Below are positions 8,325-15,473 of a stretch of 34,998 bases of DNA, one piece after another. The notes below the pieces were generated by a model that saw only the letters and a program-made list of their open reading frames with translations, did no database searches and was not told the origin of the DNA. This DNA comes from an uncultured Bacteroidia bacterium (lineage in GTDB: Bacteria; Bacteroidota; Bacteroidia; Bacteroidales; UBA932). The stretch is from the NCBI GenBank assembly GCA_902768985.1, contig CACXNA010000019.1, positions 1 through 34,998 of the forward strand. The letters are read 5' to 3'. The position numbers and the translations under genes are program-made. Every line of letters begins with the position of its first letter. The stretch's first letter is position 1.

Positions 8325-8942
8325 GTGAAAAAGATCAGAATCATCCTGCTTGTCGCCGCCCTCCTGAGCGGCACGGCAGCGTTTGCACAGCAGAACTGGA
8401 GCGCCGGTGTCGGCTACTCCATGACCTCGTTCAACGGGACCGACTGCTCCCAATTCCTGGCCAAGCACCCCCTGCGGGGCTTCTACGCCGGGGTCAGCCA
8501 TGAGTTTTATTTCTCGGCGCTGGCCGGCCTGACCTTCGAGCCGGGGGTCTTTTTCCACTACCAGTCCGGGCGCAATGACGCGAACGTGAAGCCCAAATAC
8601 ATCAAGATGCACTACCTGTCCTTCCCGATGGACCTGAAGTACAGTTTCAACTTCGCCACGGGACTGATGGGCTCCGTCTTCACGGGTCCGGCGTTCAACG
8701 TCGGCCTGATCGGCAACCTCTATGACAAGGGCGCCTTCAGCGAACAGGGCGGCCTGACCAAGGACGCCACGGACATGCGTCCGCTCACGCGCGTCAACCT
8801 GCAGTGGCGCCTGGGCGCCGCGCTGACGGTCGCCGAGGCCGTGCAGATTCGTTTCAGCTACGCCTTCGGCATCAGCCGCCTCATCCCGGAGCAGGAGATC
8901 CACAACAACGCCCTGACCGTGGGTCTGGGCCTGTTGTTCTAA
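8325..8942 (+). CDS. Outer-membrane beta-barrel protein (PorT/OmpX-like)
   Basis: A 205-residue protein with a signal peptide (about 1-21, ending TAAFAQ) followed by alternating aromatic/polar strands typical of an eight-strand barrel: WSAGVGYSM, GFYAGVSHEFYF, GLTFEPGVFFHY, YLSFPMDLKYSF, LQWRLGAALTVA, QIRFSYAFGI, ending ALTVGLGLLF with a terminal Phe as expected for BAM-assembled proteins. It fits the Bacteroidota outer-membrane beta-barrel family (PF13568-like). The start is a GTG at 8325; no ATG gives a signal peptide. The specific function cannot be told. The DUF456 gene starts 7 bases after its stop. Confidence 0.85.
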   Translation: MKKIRIILLVAALLSGTAAFAQQNWSAGVGYSMTSFNGTDCSQFLAKHPLRGFYAGVSHEFYFSALAGLTFEPGVFFHYQSGRNDANVKPKYIKMHYLSFPMDLKYSFNFATGLMGSVFTGPAFNVGLIGNLYDKGAFSEQGGLTKDATDMRPLTRVNLQWRLGAALTVAEAVQIRFSYAFGISRLIPEQEIHNNALTVGLGLLF

Positions 8943-8949
8943 TTTTCCC

Positions 8950-9441
8950 ATGAATACCGTCTTCGTCGTGCTGGCCGTGATCCTCGGCGTTGTCGGGATC
9001 ATCGGCAGCATCGTGCCCGGCCTGCCCGGGCCGCCGCTCAGCTGGGTCGGCATCCTGCTGATGTACTTCTTCGGCGGCACCAACGGCGCCGGCGAGCCGA
9101 TGTCGCTGACGCTCCTCTTCGTGCTGCTGGGCGTGACGATACTCGTGACGGTGCTGGACTACATCGTCCCCGCCTGGTTCACCAAGCTCACGGGCGGCAG
9201 CAAATACGCCTCCTGGGGCGCCATCCTCGGCCTGTTCGCCGGCCTGGTCTTCCCCCTGCCTTTCGGCATGGTCATGACCTCCCTGCTGGCCGCCTTCCTG
9301 GCGGAGTTGCTTTTCGCGGGCAAGGACGCCGGGAGCTCGCTGAAAGCCTCGTTCGGAGCCTTCCTGGGCTTTCTCTCAGGCACAGGCATCAAGCTCATCG
9401 CCTCGGCGGTGATGCTCTACTATATCATCGTATTTATCTAG
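8950..9441 (+). CDS. DUF456 family membrane protein
   Basis: A 163-residue hydrophobic protein of the DUF456 family. The N-terminus shows the signature GIIGSIVPGLPGPPLSWVGI, followed by further membrane helices with GGSKYASWGAILGL and glycine-rich segments, five or so helices in total. The biochemical role of the family is not established. Its stop codon TAG shares the four bases CTAG (9438-9441) with the stop of the convergent gene on the other strand. Confidence 0.9.
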   Translation: MNTVFVVLAVILGVVGIIGSIVPGLPGPPLSWVGILLMYFFGGTNGAGEPMSLTLLFVLLGVTILVTVLDYIVPAWFTKLTGGSKYASWGAILGLFAGLVFPLPFGMVMTSLLAAFLAELLFAGKDAGSSLKASFGAFLGFLSGTGIKLIASAVMLYYIIVFI

Positions 9442-9875
9442 AAAAGGCCGACGACCGCGTTCCAGATCAGGAAGCGGGCGAACTTGCCGACCAGCAGCAG
9501 GACGGCCGTCCATTCCGGGGCGGTCCGGTAGAAGCCGAGCGCCAGCACAAGGATGTCCCCGATGATGGGAATGCCGCTCAGCAGGGCGAGCCAGGCGCCG
9601 TATTTGCGCACGGAAGCGTGGTGCTGCTCGAGCTTCTCATGGCTCACCTTGAACCATTTCTCGATCCATTCCCATTTACCCAGCCAGCCCAGGCCGTAAG
9701 TCAGCAGGCTGCCCACCCAGCTGCCGGCCGTCCCGGCCACGAGGCAGCCCACAGGGTTCTTCGTCGCCGCGAGGATGGCGATGTACAGGGCGTCAGAACT
9801 GAAAGGGAAAATGGACGCGGACAGCGCGCTCCCTAGGAACAGGCCCAGCAGGCCGAGACTTTGCAACCACTCCAT
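9438..9875 (-). CDS. YqaA/DedA-like (VTT-domain) small membrane protein
   Basis: A 145-residue inner-membrane protein resembling YqaA of the SNARE-associated/DedA superfamily, whose larger members act in lipid carrier recycling and envelope homeostasis. Evidence: short N-terminal hydrophobic start LGLFLGSALSASIFPFSSDALYI, glycine-rich VAGTAGSWVGSLLTYGLGWLG, then the amphipathic EKWFKVSHEKLEQHHASVRKYG and GIPIIGDILVLALGF, a DedA-like reentrant pattern. It starts six bases after the lolD-like stop and so is likely co-transcribed with it. Function is inferred only at family level. Confidence 0.85.
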   Translation of the reverse strand: MEWLQSLGLLGLFLGSALSASIFPFSSDALYIAILAATKNPVGCLVAGTAGSWVGSLLTYGLGWLGKWEWIEKWFKVSHEKLEQHHASVRKYGAWLALLSGIPIIGDILVLALGFYRTAPEWTAVLLLVGKFARFLIWNAVVGLF

Positions 9876-9881
9876 TTATAG

Positions 9882-10556
9882 TCATTCCGGGCTTGACCCG
9901 GAATCTACGAACTGCCCGTCCCGCATCGTGAGGGTGCGGTCGCAGAGGGCGGCCAGCTCGGGATCGTGCGTCACGATCACGATGGTCTGCCCGAGGCGGT
10001 CGCGCAGGGAGAAGAGCAGGCGGTGGATTTCCTGCTTGGTGGCGGAATCGAGATTGCCCGTGGGCTCGTCGGCGAAGAGCACCGCCGGGTCGTTGACCAA
10101 CGCGCGGGCGATGGCGACGCGCTGCTGTTCGCCGCCCGACAGCTCGCCGGGCTTGTGGTCCAGGCGGGCCTGCAGGCCCACTTCGCCCAGCAGGCGGACG
10201 GCCTTCGCGCGCGCCTCTTTCATCGGCACCCCGGCGATCAGCGCCGGGATGAGCACGTTCTCCTCGGCCGTGAACTCCGGCAGCAGGTGGTGCGCCTGGA
10301 AGACGAAGCCGATGCGGCGGCCGCGGAAGGCGGCCAGCGCGTCGCCCCGCAGGGCCAGGACGTCCTGGCCGTCGATCGTCAGGCTGCCGCCGTCCGGCGT
10401 GGACAGCGTGCCGAGGATCTGCAGGAGCGTGGATTTGCCGGCGCCGGAGGCGCCCATGATGGACACGACTTCGTGCGCCTCGGCGCTGAAGTCGATCCCC
10501 TTCAGGACCTCCAGGGTCCCGAAATGCTTGCGAATGCCACGTGCTTCGATGATCAT
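9882..10556 (-). CDS. ABC transporter ATP-binding protein, LolD/MacB-type
   Basis: A 224-residue ATPase: Walker [10 protein letters not shown] (35-43), Q-loop [11 protein letters not shown], signature [15 protein letters not shown] (139-153), Walker B VLFADEP (159-165), H-loop VTHD. EEN and the TGNLDS extension are typical of the LolD/MacB/FtsE class, which drives lipoprotein release or peptide/drug export with a separate permease. No permease lies next to it, so the partner is elsewhere. The last residues VDSGSSPE and the TGA stop are supplied by a palindromic repeat (9884-9904), so the native C-terminus has been replaced. The start ATG at 10556 lies four bases after a -7 box. Named LolD by similarity only. 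Confidence 0.9.
   Translation of the reverse strand: MIIEARGIRKHFGTLEVLKGIDFSAEAHEVVSIMGASGAGKSTLLQILGTLSTPDGGSLTIDGQDVLALRGDALAAFRGRRIGFVFQAHHLLPEFTAEENVLIPALIAGVPMKEARAKAVRLLGEVGLQARLDHKPGELSGGEQQRVAIARALVNDPAVLFADEPTGNLDSATKQEIHRLLFSLRDRLGQTIVIVTHDPELAALCDRTLTMRDGQFVDSGSSPE
9884..9904 (-). repeat. Palindromic half-element at the 3' end of the lolD-like gene
   Basis: A perfect 8-5-8 palindrome ATTCCGGG-CTTGA-CCCGGAAT, the same unit as in the tricorn-like insertion and at 28262. It encodes the final residues and overlaps the stop of the ATPase gene. Confidence 0.85.
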
Positions 10557-10560
10557 AGCC

Positions 10561-10568
10561 CAAAGGTA
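10561..10568 (-). promoter_or_regulatory. -7 box (TACCTTTG) for the lolD-like gene
   Basis: Exact TAnnTTTG match on the minus strand, ending only four bases before the ATG at 10556. Confidence 0.55.
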
Positions 10569-10580
10569 GCAATTATTTAT

Positions 10581-10588
10581 TAACTTTG
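10581..10588 (+). promoter_or_regulatory. -7 box (TAACTTTG) for tRNA-Pro
   Basis: Exact TAnnTTTG match, nine bases before the tRNA 5' end. It is divergent from the lolD-like promoter. Confidence 0.6.
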
Positions 10589-10597
10589 CAGCCTCAT

Positions 10598-10671
10598 CGG
10601 GGTGTGGCGCAGTTGGCTAGCGCATCTGGTTTGGGACCAGAGGGTCGTGTGTTCGAGTCACATCACCCCGA
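10598..10671 (+). tRNA. tRNA-Pro(TGG)
   Basis: Acceptor CGGGGTG/CACCCCG pairs perfectly, D-arm GCGC...GCGC, anticodon arm TCTGG-TTTGGGA-CCAGA with anticodon TGG, T-arm GTGTG-TTCGAGT-CACAT, discriminator A. CCA is not encoded. Confidence 0.96.
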
Positions 10672-10682
10672 CGGAAAGAAAA

Positions 10683-10707
10683 AGCCTGCGGAAAACCGCA
10701 GGCTTTT
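10683..10707 (+). terminator. Bidirectional terminator between tRNA-Pro and mdh
   Basis: Perfect 9-bp stem AGCCTGCGG-AAAA-CCGCAGGCT followed by T on the plus strand, and preceded by an A-run that serves as the U-tract for the convergent mdh transcript. Confidence 0.85.
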
Positions 10708-10725
10708 ATCGTGTCCGGACGAATC

Positions 10726-11712
10726 CTAGAGGTTCGGGTTGCACTTCTTCCACTCGGAGGTCGGCGGGATGATGCCGAGGTCGATGATCTCGTCACGCAT
10801 CTTGCAGAGGTGCTCGTAGGAAGCCTGCAGGTCGGCCATCTCGGTGGCGGTGCCGGCAGGGGCGGTGAAGTGGACACCCGTCGCGTCGATCACGGACGGC
10901 ATGGCCATCATCACGTTCTTGTAGGTCTCGTTGTTGACATAGCAGCCGGCAGGCCAGGTGAACTTGTCGCCCCCCATCGCGGCCTCGATCATCTTGACGG
11001 CGTTGTAAGCCGGGCTCTGGAAGGAGCTGCGGCCACGGAGCTTGATGATGTTGGAGCCACCCTGCACGGTATTGTGCTTGATCTCTTCCCACTTCTCGGC
11101 GGAGAGCTTCTTGTCGGCGAGCGGCGTACCGTCGATCATCGCCTTGGAAGCGAACACGGCCATAGCCTCGCCGTGGCCACCGTAGGTGTAAGCGTTCGTC
11201 ACCTTGCACTGCTGCACGCCGAACTCGAGGGCCAGGGCCTCCTGGAGGCGGGTGGAGTCGAGGGCGGCGAGGGTGGTCACGCACTCAGGCTTGACGCCGG
11301 AGTGGAGCAGGACCACGAGACCGGTCAGGTCGGCCGGATTGAAGATGACGACGATGTGCTTGACATCCGGGCAGTACTTCTTCACGTCCTTACCGAAGTC
11401 CTCGGCGATCTGGCAGTTGCCCTTGAGGAGGTCCTCACGGGTCATACCCTCCTTGCGGGGAGCGCCACCGGAAGAGATGATGTACTTGGCATCCTTGTAA
11501 GCGACGGCCGGATCGGTCGTCCAGGTAATGTTGGCGCCTTCGAAAGCGCAGTGATTCATCTCGGCAACCACGCCACGCAGACCCGGCTCATACACGTCGT
11601 ACAGACAGATGTTCGGGGTGAGCTTGAGCATAAGCGCGGTCTGGGCCATGTTGGAGCCAATCATACCGGCGGCACCGACGATGACCAATTTTTCGTTAGT
11701 AAGATAGTTCAT
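10726..11712 (-). CDS. mdh: Malate dehydrogenase
   Basis: A 328-residue NAD-dependent enzyme interconverting malate and oxaloacetate; in Bacteroidales it serves the reductive branch from oxaloacetate to fumarate and succinate. The Rossmann motif is VGAAGMIGS (12-20), the dinucleotide-binding acidic residue lies in YDVYE, the substrate loop carries GGAPRKEGMTREDLLKGN (Arg residues for substrate), and the catalytic His is in YGGHGEAM. It belongs to the LDH/MDH superfamily with the longer Bacteroidota-type sequence (RGRSSFQSPAYNAV). The leader of about 38 bases after its -7 box is AT-rich, usual for a strongly expressed gene in this phylum. It is monocistronic and ends at a bidirectional terminator. 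Confidence 0.95.
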   Translation of the reverse strand: MNYLTNEKLVIVGAAGMIGSNMAQTALMLKLTPNICLYDVYEPGLRGVVAEMNHCAFEGANITWTTDPAVAYKDAKYIISSGGAPRKEGMTREDLLKGNCQIAEDFGKDVKKYCPDVKHIVVIFNPADLTGLVVLLHSGVKPECVTTLAALDSTRLQEALALEFGVQQCKVTNAYTYGGHGEAMAVFASKAMIDGTPLADKKLSAEKWEEIKHNTVQGGSNIIKLRGRSSFQSPAYNAVKMIEAAMGGDKFTWPAGCYVNNETYKNVMMAMPSVIDATGVHFTAPAGTATEMADLQASYEHLCKMRDEIIDLGIIPPTSEWKKCNPNL

Positions 11713-11750
11713 ATAGGATTGTTTTAATTGACGTCTTTCGAAAAATCATG

Positions 11751-11758
11751 CAAATATA
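11751..11758 (-). promoter_or_regulatory. mdh: -7 box (TATATTTG) for mdh
   Basis: Exact TAnnTTTG match on the minus strand, 38 bases before the mdh ATG. Confidence 0.65.
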
Positions 11759-11769
11759 CAAAAAATCAT

Positions 11770-11777
11770 TATCTTTG
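11770..11777 (+). promoter_or_regulatory. -7 box (TATCTTTG) for the phosphopantetheinyl transferase gene
   Basis: Exact TAnnTTTG match, 18 bases before the ATG at 11796. The short leader holds AACGT/ACGTT inverted repeats around TATAA. Confidence 0.6.
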
Positions 11778-11795
11778 CGACGTTATAAACGTTTT

Positions 11796-12446
11796 ATGGC
11801 CCTATATCTTATCAAAGATCTGGACGACGACTACCACTCGCGGGTAGGTGTCTGGCAGATCACAGAATCTGAAGAAGAGCTCAAAGCACTTGCTTCCGTC
11901 CCCTCTGACGAGCTGGAGGAAATCTCCTACATCAAGAACGAATCCCTGCGCAAGCAGAAACTGGCCGTCCGCTGCCTGCTGGACGCGCTTTTCGAAGAGA
12001 AAGTCTATCTGAGCCACCACGATAACGGCAAGCCGTATATCGAGAACTCAGCGATGAATATCAGCATCACCCACACCAACCGCTACGTCGCCGTCATCCT
12101 CAATCCGACCGACGAAGTGGGCATCGACTGCGAGTCGCTCGACCGCGACTTCTCGGCCGTCAAGAAGAAAGCCCTTTCCGAAGACGAGATCGAAGAGGTC
12201 GAGGAAATCGACGAAGAGCAGCGCAACGAGCAGCTCGCCATCTACTGGTGCGCCAAGGAAGCCGTTTACAAGATGATCTCGCAGTACGGCGTCGACTTCG
12301 CCGAGCAGATCGAGATCGACGACTTCCGCCTGCGCGGCGAAGGCGAGCTGGTCGCCACCTTCACGGACAAGGACGGCTTCGAAGAGGAGTACGAACTCGA
12401 GTACATCACCTTCGACCGCCACGTCCTCGTCTGGGTGATCGGGTAA
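11796..12446 (+). CDS. 4'-phosphopantetheinyl transferase superfamily protein (Sfp-like)
   Basis: A 216-residue enzyme predicted to move the phosphopantetheine arm of coenzyme A to a Ser of an acyl or peptidyl carrier protein. Core motifs are ISITHTNRYVAVIL (89-102), magnesium-binding VGIDCE (108-113) and WCAKEAVYK (151-159), in the order and spacing of the Sfp/HetI group. The Asp/Glu-rich stretch EDEIEEVEEIDEEQ lies between them. The start at 11796 is preferred over an upstream in-frame ATG (11748), because that one would lie upstream of the -7 box. No carrier protein or synthase gene is nearby, so it may serve the general fatty-acid carrier protein. Confidence 0.9.
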   Translation: MALYLIKDLDDDYHSRVGVWQITESEEELKALASVPSDELEEISYIKNESLRKQKLAVRCLLDALFEEKVYLSHHDNGKPYIENSAMNISITHTNRYVAVILNPTDEVGIDCESLDRDFSAVKKKALSEDEIEEVEEIDEEQRNEQLAIYWCAKEAVYKMISQYGVDFAEQIEIDDFRLRGEGELVATFTDKDGFEEEYELEYITFDRHVLVWVIG

Positions 12447-12469
12447 CGATCCTTATTCAAGAACACGGA

Positions 12470-12498
12470 ATGGTCACCGCGATGCGATGACCATTTTT
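12470..12498 (+). terminator. Terminator after the phosphopantetheinyl transferase gene
   Basis: Stem ATGGTCACCGC / GCGATGACCAT (one C-A mismatch) with a 3-base loop and five T. It resembles the terminator at 860-887 in sequence. Confidence 0.8.
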
Positions 12499-12542
12499 GT
12501 ATAGTATGCTGCGCTGCACTGCGTGTTTTTCGCAGAAAATGC

Positions 12543-12550
12543 TATATTTG
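12543..12550 (+). promoter_or_regulatory. -7 box (TATATTTG) upstream of the small ORF and lipoprotein gene
   Basis: Exact TAnnTTTG match. It implies a start near 12556 and a leader of about 140 bases before the lipoprotein ATG, long enough to hold the small ORF at 12572. Confidence 0.55.
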
Positions 12551-12571
12551 TACCTGACCCCATAATTAAGT

Positions 12572-12679
12572 ATGCTAACAACTCATTCTTCCCGCAATAT
12601 AATACGCCGGGTTTGCGTCGGCTTTTTGGTGGGCCGCATCGCTGCCGCCAGTGTTACGCAGGATGCCAAACAAGATTAA
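12572..12679 (+). CDS. Possible 35-residue small ORF upstream of the lipoprotein gene
   Basis: ATG to TAA, 36 codons. The peptide has a basic N-terminal part (SSRNIIRR), a hydrophobic stretch (VCVGFLVG) and ends in SVTQDAKQD, like a short signal sequence or leader. It starts about 16 bases after the expected transcription start and ends 19 bases before the lipoprotein ATG. Coding status is uncertain: there is no recognisable family, and the alternative is a plain structured 5' untranslated region. Confidence 0.3.
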   Translation: MLTTHSSRNIIRRVCVGFLVGRIAAASVTQDAKQD

Positions 12680-12698
12680 TAATCACATTGTATAACAT

Positions 12699-14240
12699 AT
12701 GAAAAAAGCTTTTGCAGCCATCGCGGTGGCGATGATGAGCATCTTCCTGGTGGGATGCTACAAGGAAATTGCGCCGGATACCAGTCTGGCCGAAAAACTC
12801 ATGGGCAAATGGGTTTTGGACGCCAAGGACGACGCTCCCATTTTGACCAACTCCAAGATCGCGTATAACTTCGTCTCCGCATCCAAGGCCTATCTGAGCG
12901 CCTCGCTCGACGCCAATCCGGATCTGGGGACCCTTTGGGGAGACCTCCTGGAGGCCGAAGTCGCAGTTCGCGGCAATAAGGTCACGGTTACCTATCATCC
13001 CGCCCCGAACACCACGTCGGTCCATGATTTCTCTGTCTCCTCCATCAACGACAGCGAGTTCTCCGCCTACGCCGCAGTGACCATAACCACCAATGGAGAA
13101 GTGGTCGTCTCGGAACGGGGCCCCGTCCGCTTCAAGCGAGTCCATGCCGACTACAGCACAGCCATCCTGGGCCTTTGGGAGGGCCGCATGGTGAGTTCGG
13201 AGTCTGCGTACGACGACGGACAGGAGCACCGCTGGTTGTTCAAGGAAGACGGCTCCTTCACGTTCTACCTCAAGAATGAGGATGGTATCTGGGTGGAAAA
13301 GAATGATGAATTCGCCAACTATTTCGTGGCGGGCGACCTGCTCTGCACCCGCTGGAAGAATGTCGGTTTGGGTACGCAGGAGAGCCGCGAATGGTGGGAT
13401 ATCACCGCCCTGAGCGATAATGCCATGGTATGGACCGCCCTGCGCGAGAAGAAGGATGGCACCCGGTACACCGCCGCTTACAGCATGAAGAAAGTCAGCG
13501 TTCCGACGAAAGCCGAAATCGAAAAGGCCATCATCGGCAAGTGGATGACGGAGAAGTTTAACGGCGAGGAGGCCCTCACCGACCAGAAAGCCGTGTTCAC
13601 CTTCATCTCCAGAACCCAGGCGACCATCACCGCTTCCGTTGACGATAAGGCCGCCGGTGTGTCGGGCTGGATCTGCCAGCGCGAATATGACTATGAAGTG
13701 GAAGGGAACAAGATCACCCTCACCTGCAAGCTTGACGAGCATACCACCTATGTTGAGGAAATGGTGGTGGATTACATTGATAGTGAAAGCCTCCGCTGCC
13801 TGCACAGGCACACGGAAACCGTGGACGGAAAGGCCCTTCCTGCTGCGACGATAATCGTCGAACTCGGAAAGCAGGAAAAGACGCCCGTCAAGTACTCGAC
13901 TTATATCCTGGGCACCTGGGAAGGCCGCGCCATCAGTGACCGTTCCGGGAATGACGACGGACAGACGCACCGCTGGCAGTATACTGGCGCGAACTACGTC
14001 TATTTCGTGAAGGATGGAGACAACTGGGTTCCCAGCTCCAACAGCACGAACGAGTACTTCGTGGACGGCCGGCTCCTGCTCACGCGCTGGGTGGACAATG
14101 GCGTCGAGTACCGCGAATGGTGGGAGATCATGGGCCTCGATGATCATACGATGATCTGGAGCGCCCTGCGCCGGGACGAATACGGCGATCTCTATACGGC
14201 TTCCTTCAGCATGACCCGGGTGGCGTACCTGGACGAGTAA
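12699..14240 (+). CDS. Lipoprotein with tandemly duplicated A-B-A'-B' domains
   Basis: A 513-residue lipoprotein: signal ending in lipobox LVGC with C20 as the lipidated residue. The mature part is built of two related halves. Module A (about 32-150, GKWVLDAKDD...NFVSASKAYLSASLD) matches A' (about 276-395, GKWMTEKFNG...TFISRTQATITASVD). Module B (154-268, ILGLWEGR...DDGQEHRW...REWWDI) matches B' (401-510, ILGTWEGR...DDGQTHRW...REWWEI). GKW and GxWEGR openings with alternating strands resemble the lipocalin-like domains common in Bacteroidota lipoproteins. No catalytic motif is seen. Probably in the outer membrane. GC content looks a little lower than its neighbours. Function unknown. Confidence 0.88.
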   Translation: MKKAFAAIAVAMMSIFLVGCYKEIAPDTSLAEKLMGKWVLDAKDDAPILTNSKIAYNFVSASKAYLSASLDANPDLGTLWGDLLEAEVAVRGNKVTVTYHPAPNTTSVHDFSVSSINDSEFSAYAAVTITTNGEVVVSERGPVRFKRVHADYSTAILGLWEGRMVSSESAYDDGQEHRWLFKEDGSFTFYLKNEDGIWVEKNDEFANYFVAGDLLCTRWKNVGLGTQESREWWDITALSDNAMVWTALREKKDGTRYTAAYSMKKVSVPTKAEIEKAIIGKWMTEKFNGEEALTDQKAVFTFISRTQATITASVDDKAAGVSGWICQREYDYEVEGNKITLTCKLDEHTTYVEEMVVDYIDSESLRCLHRHTETVDGKALPAATIIVELGKQEKTPVKYSTYILGTWEGRAISDRSGNDDGQTHRWQYTGANYVYFVKDGDNWVPSSNSTNEYFVDGRLLLTRWVDNGVEYREWWEIMGLDDHTMIWSALRRDEYGDLYTASFSMTRVAYLDE

Positions 14241-14249
14241 GCCGGAAGA

Positions 14250-15473
14250 CTATTTTTTACGTAACCAGAGCTCGGGATTCTCGGGCTCTTTTTCTTTCCA
14301 GACCTCGAAATGGAGCTCGGTCTGGCCGTCGATCGTGTCGATGCGGCCGAGCGTCTGGCCGGTCTTGACCTTGTCGCCGTTCTTCACGTCCACGTGGCCC
14401 AGCTTGCAGTAGAAGGTGAAATAGTCGCCGTGCTGGACCAGGATGCAGCGGCCGTAGCCGGGCATAACGATGATGCGTTTCACTTCGCCGTCATAGACGG
14501 CCTTGACCTCGGCGTCGGGCGACAGGCCGATGTTGACGCCGTTATTCGCCGGCATGACGAGGGTCGTGTAGACGGGGTGGTTGTGCTTGCCGAAGGTCTC
14601 CACGACCGGGCCGTCCGCCGGCCAGGGGAGCTTGCCCTTGTTGGCGGCGAATTCGCCGGAGAGCTTGATGTCCTGCTGGGTGCTCTTCGTCGTGGTCTGG
14701 CGGTTGCCCTGCTGCTTGGAGGCGGCTTCCTTCTTCCGGGCCTCTTCGACCGCCTGCGCGATGATGCGCTCAATCTCGCGGTTGAGGGCCTCCACCTGCT
14801 TGCGCTTGGTGTTGAGTTCCTTCTGGTAGCGGTTCTTGTCTTTCTGCAGGTCGGCGACCAGGCGGTCGGAGCGCAGCTCCTCCTGGCGCAGGGACTGCAG
14901 ATCCTGCTCGCGCGCCTTGCGGACGGCCTCGGCTTCCTCCTTCAGCATGGTCAGCCGGGCCAGGTCGTCCTCGAGGGCGCGACGCATCGCCTGGAGCCGG
15001 CGCGCCTGGGAGTTCATCGTGCCGGAGAGGTCGCGCAGGTAGACATAGCGGCGCGTGGCCTGCCCGAAATTCTTGCTGGAAAGCAGCAGGGAGTACCACA
15101 CGCGCGCATCGCGGTTCTTGTAGGCATTCCGGATCAATTTCCGGTAGTAGCTCTCCATGGTGGCGAGCCGCTCGCGCAGCCGCTCGGCGGCTGCCTGCCG
15201 GGCGGCGATGGTGTCCGACAGCGCGCGGATCTCGCGCTCGCTCTCGGCCACCAGCTCGCGGCGCGTGGCCACCTGCTTGCGGACGAGCTTGAGCTCGGTC
15301 ATGGCGTTATTGCTCTTGGAAGCGTTCTCCTTGAGCTGCTGCTCCAGCTGGGCGATTTCCTTGCGCAGCGCGTCGCGGCGCGACTCCTGCTTGGCGGTGT
15401 CCTGCGCCTGCAGGACGGTGCCTGAAAGCAGCAGGACGGCGAGCGCCGCCAGTATGCGCAGGGTTCGCGTCAT
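14250..15473 (-). CDS. EnvC-like murein hydrolase activator (coiled coil plus degenerate M23/LytM domain)
   Basis: A 407-residue periplasmic protein with a signal peptide (about 1-23, ending VLQAQ), a long coiled coil (about 28-250, rich in Arg, Glu, Leu, Lys) and a C-terminal LytM domain (about 280-405, GYGRCILVQHGDYFTFYCKLGHVDVKNGDKV written here in parts: GYGRCILVQHGD, YFTFYCKLGHV). The catalytic metal ligands are mostly lost: the usual His/Asp pair region reads NNGVNIGL, and the usual HxHFE reads ELHFEVW. That pattern is known for EnvC/NlpD-type activators, which switch on amidases rather than cutting peptidoglycan. Its start overlaps the stop of the TPR gene (ATGA), so the two are translationally coupled. 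Confidence 0.88.
   Translation of the reverse strand: MTRTLRILAALAVLLLSGTVLQAQDTAKQESRRDALRKEIAQLEQQLKENASKSNNAMTELKLVRKQVATRRELVAESEREIRALSDTIAARQAAAERLRERLATMESYYRKLIRNAYKNRDARVWYSLLLSSKNFGQATRRYVYLRDLSGTMNSQARRLQAMRRALEDDLARLTMLKEEAEAVRKAREQDLQSLRQEELRSDRLVADLQKDKNRYQKELNTKRKQVEALNREIERIIAQAVEEARKKEAASKQQGNRQTTTKSTQQDIKLSGEFAANKGKLPWPADGPVVETFGKHNHPVYTTLVMPANNGVNIGLSPDAEVKAVYDGEVKRIIVMPGYGRCILVQHGDYFTFYCKLGHVDVKNGDKVKTGQTLGRIDTIDGQTELHFEVWKEKEPENPELWLRKK

Noticed and set aside
10617-10877. Minus-strand ORF ending in DVTRTHDPLVPNQMR
   Set aside because: It is antisense to tRNA-Pro and overlaps the mdh 3' end in another frame.
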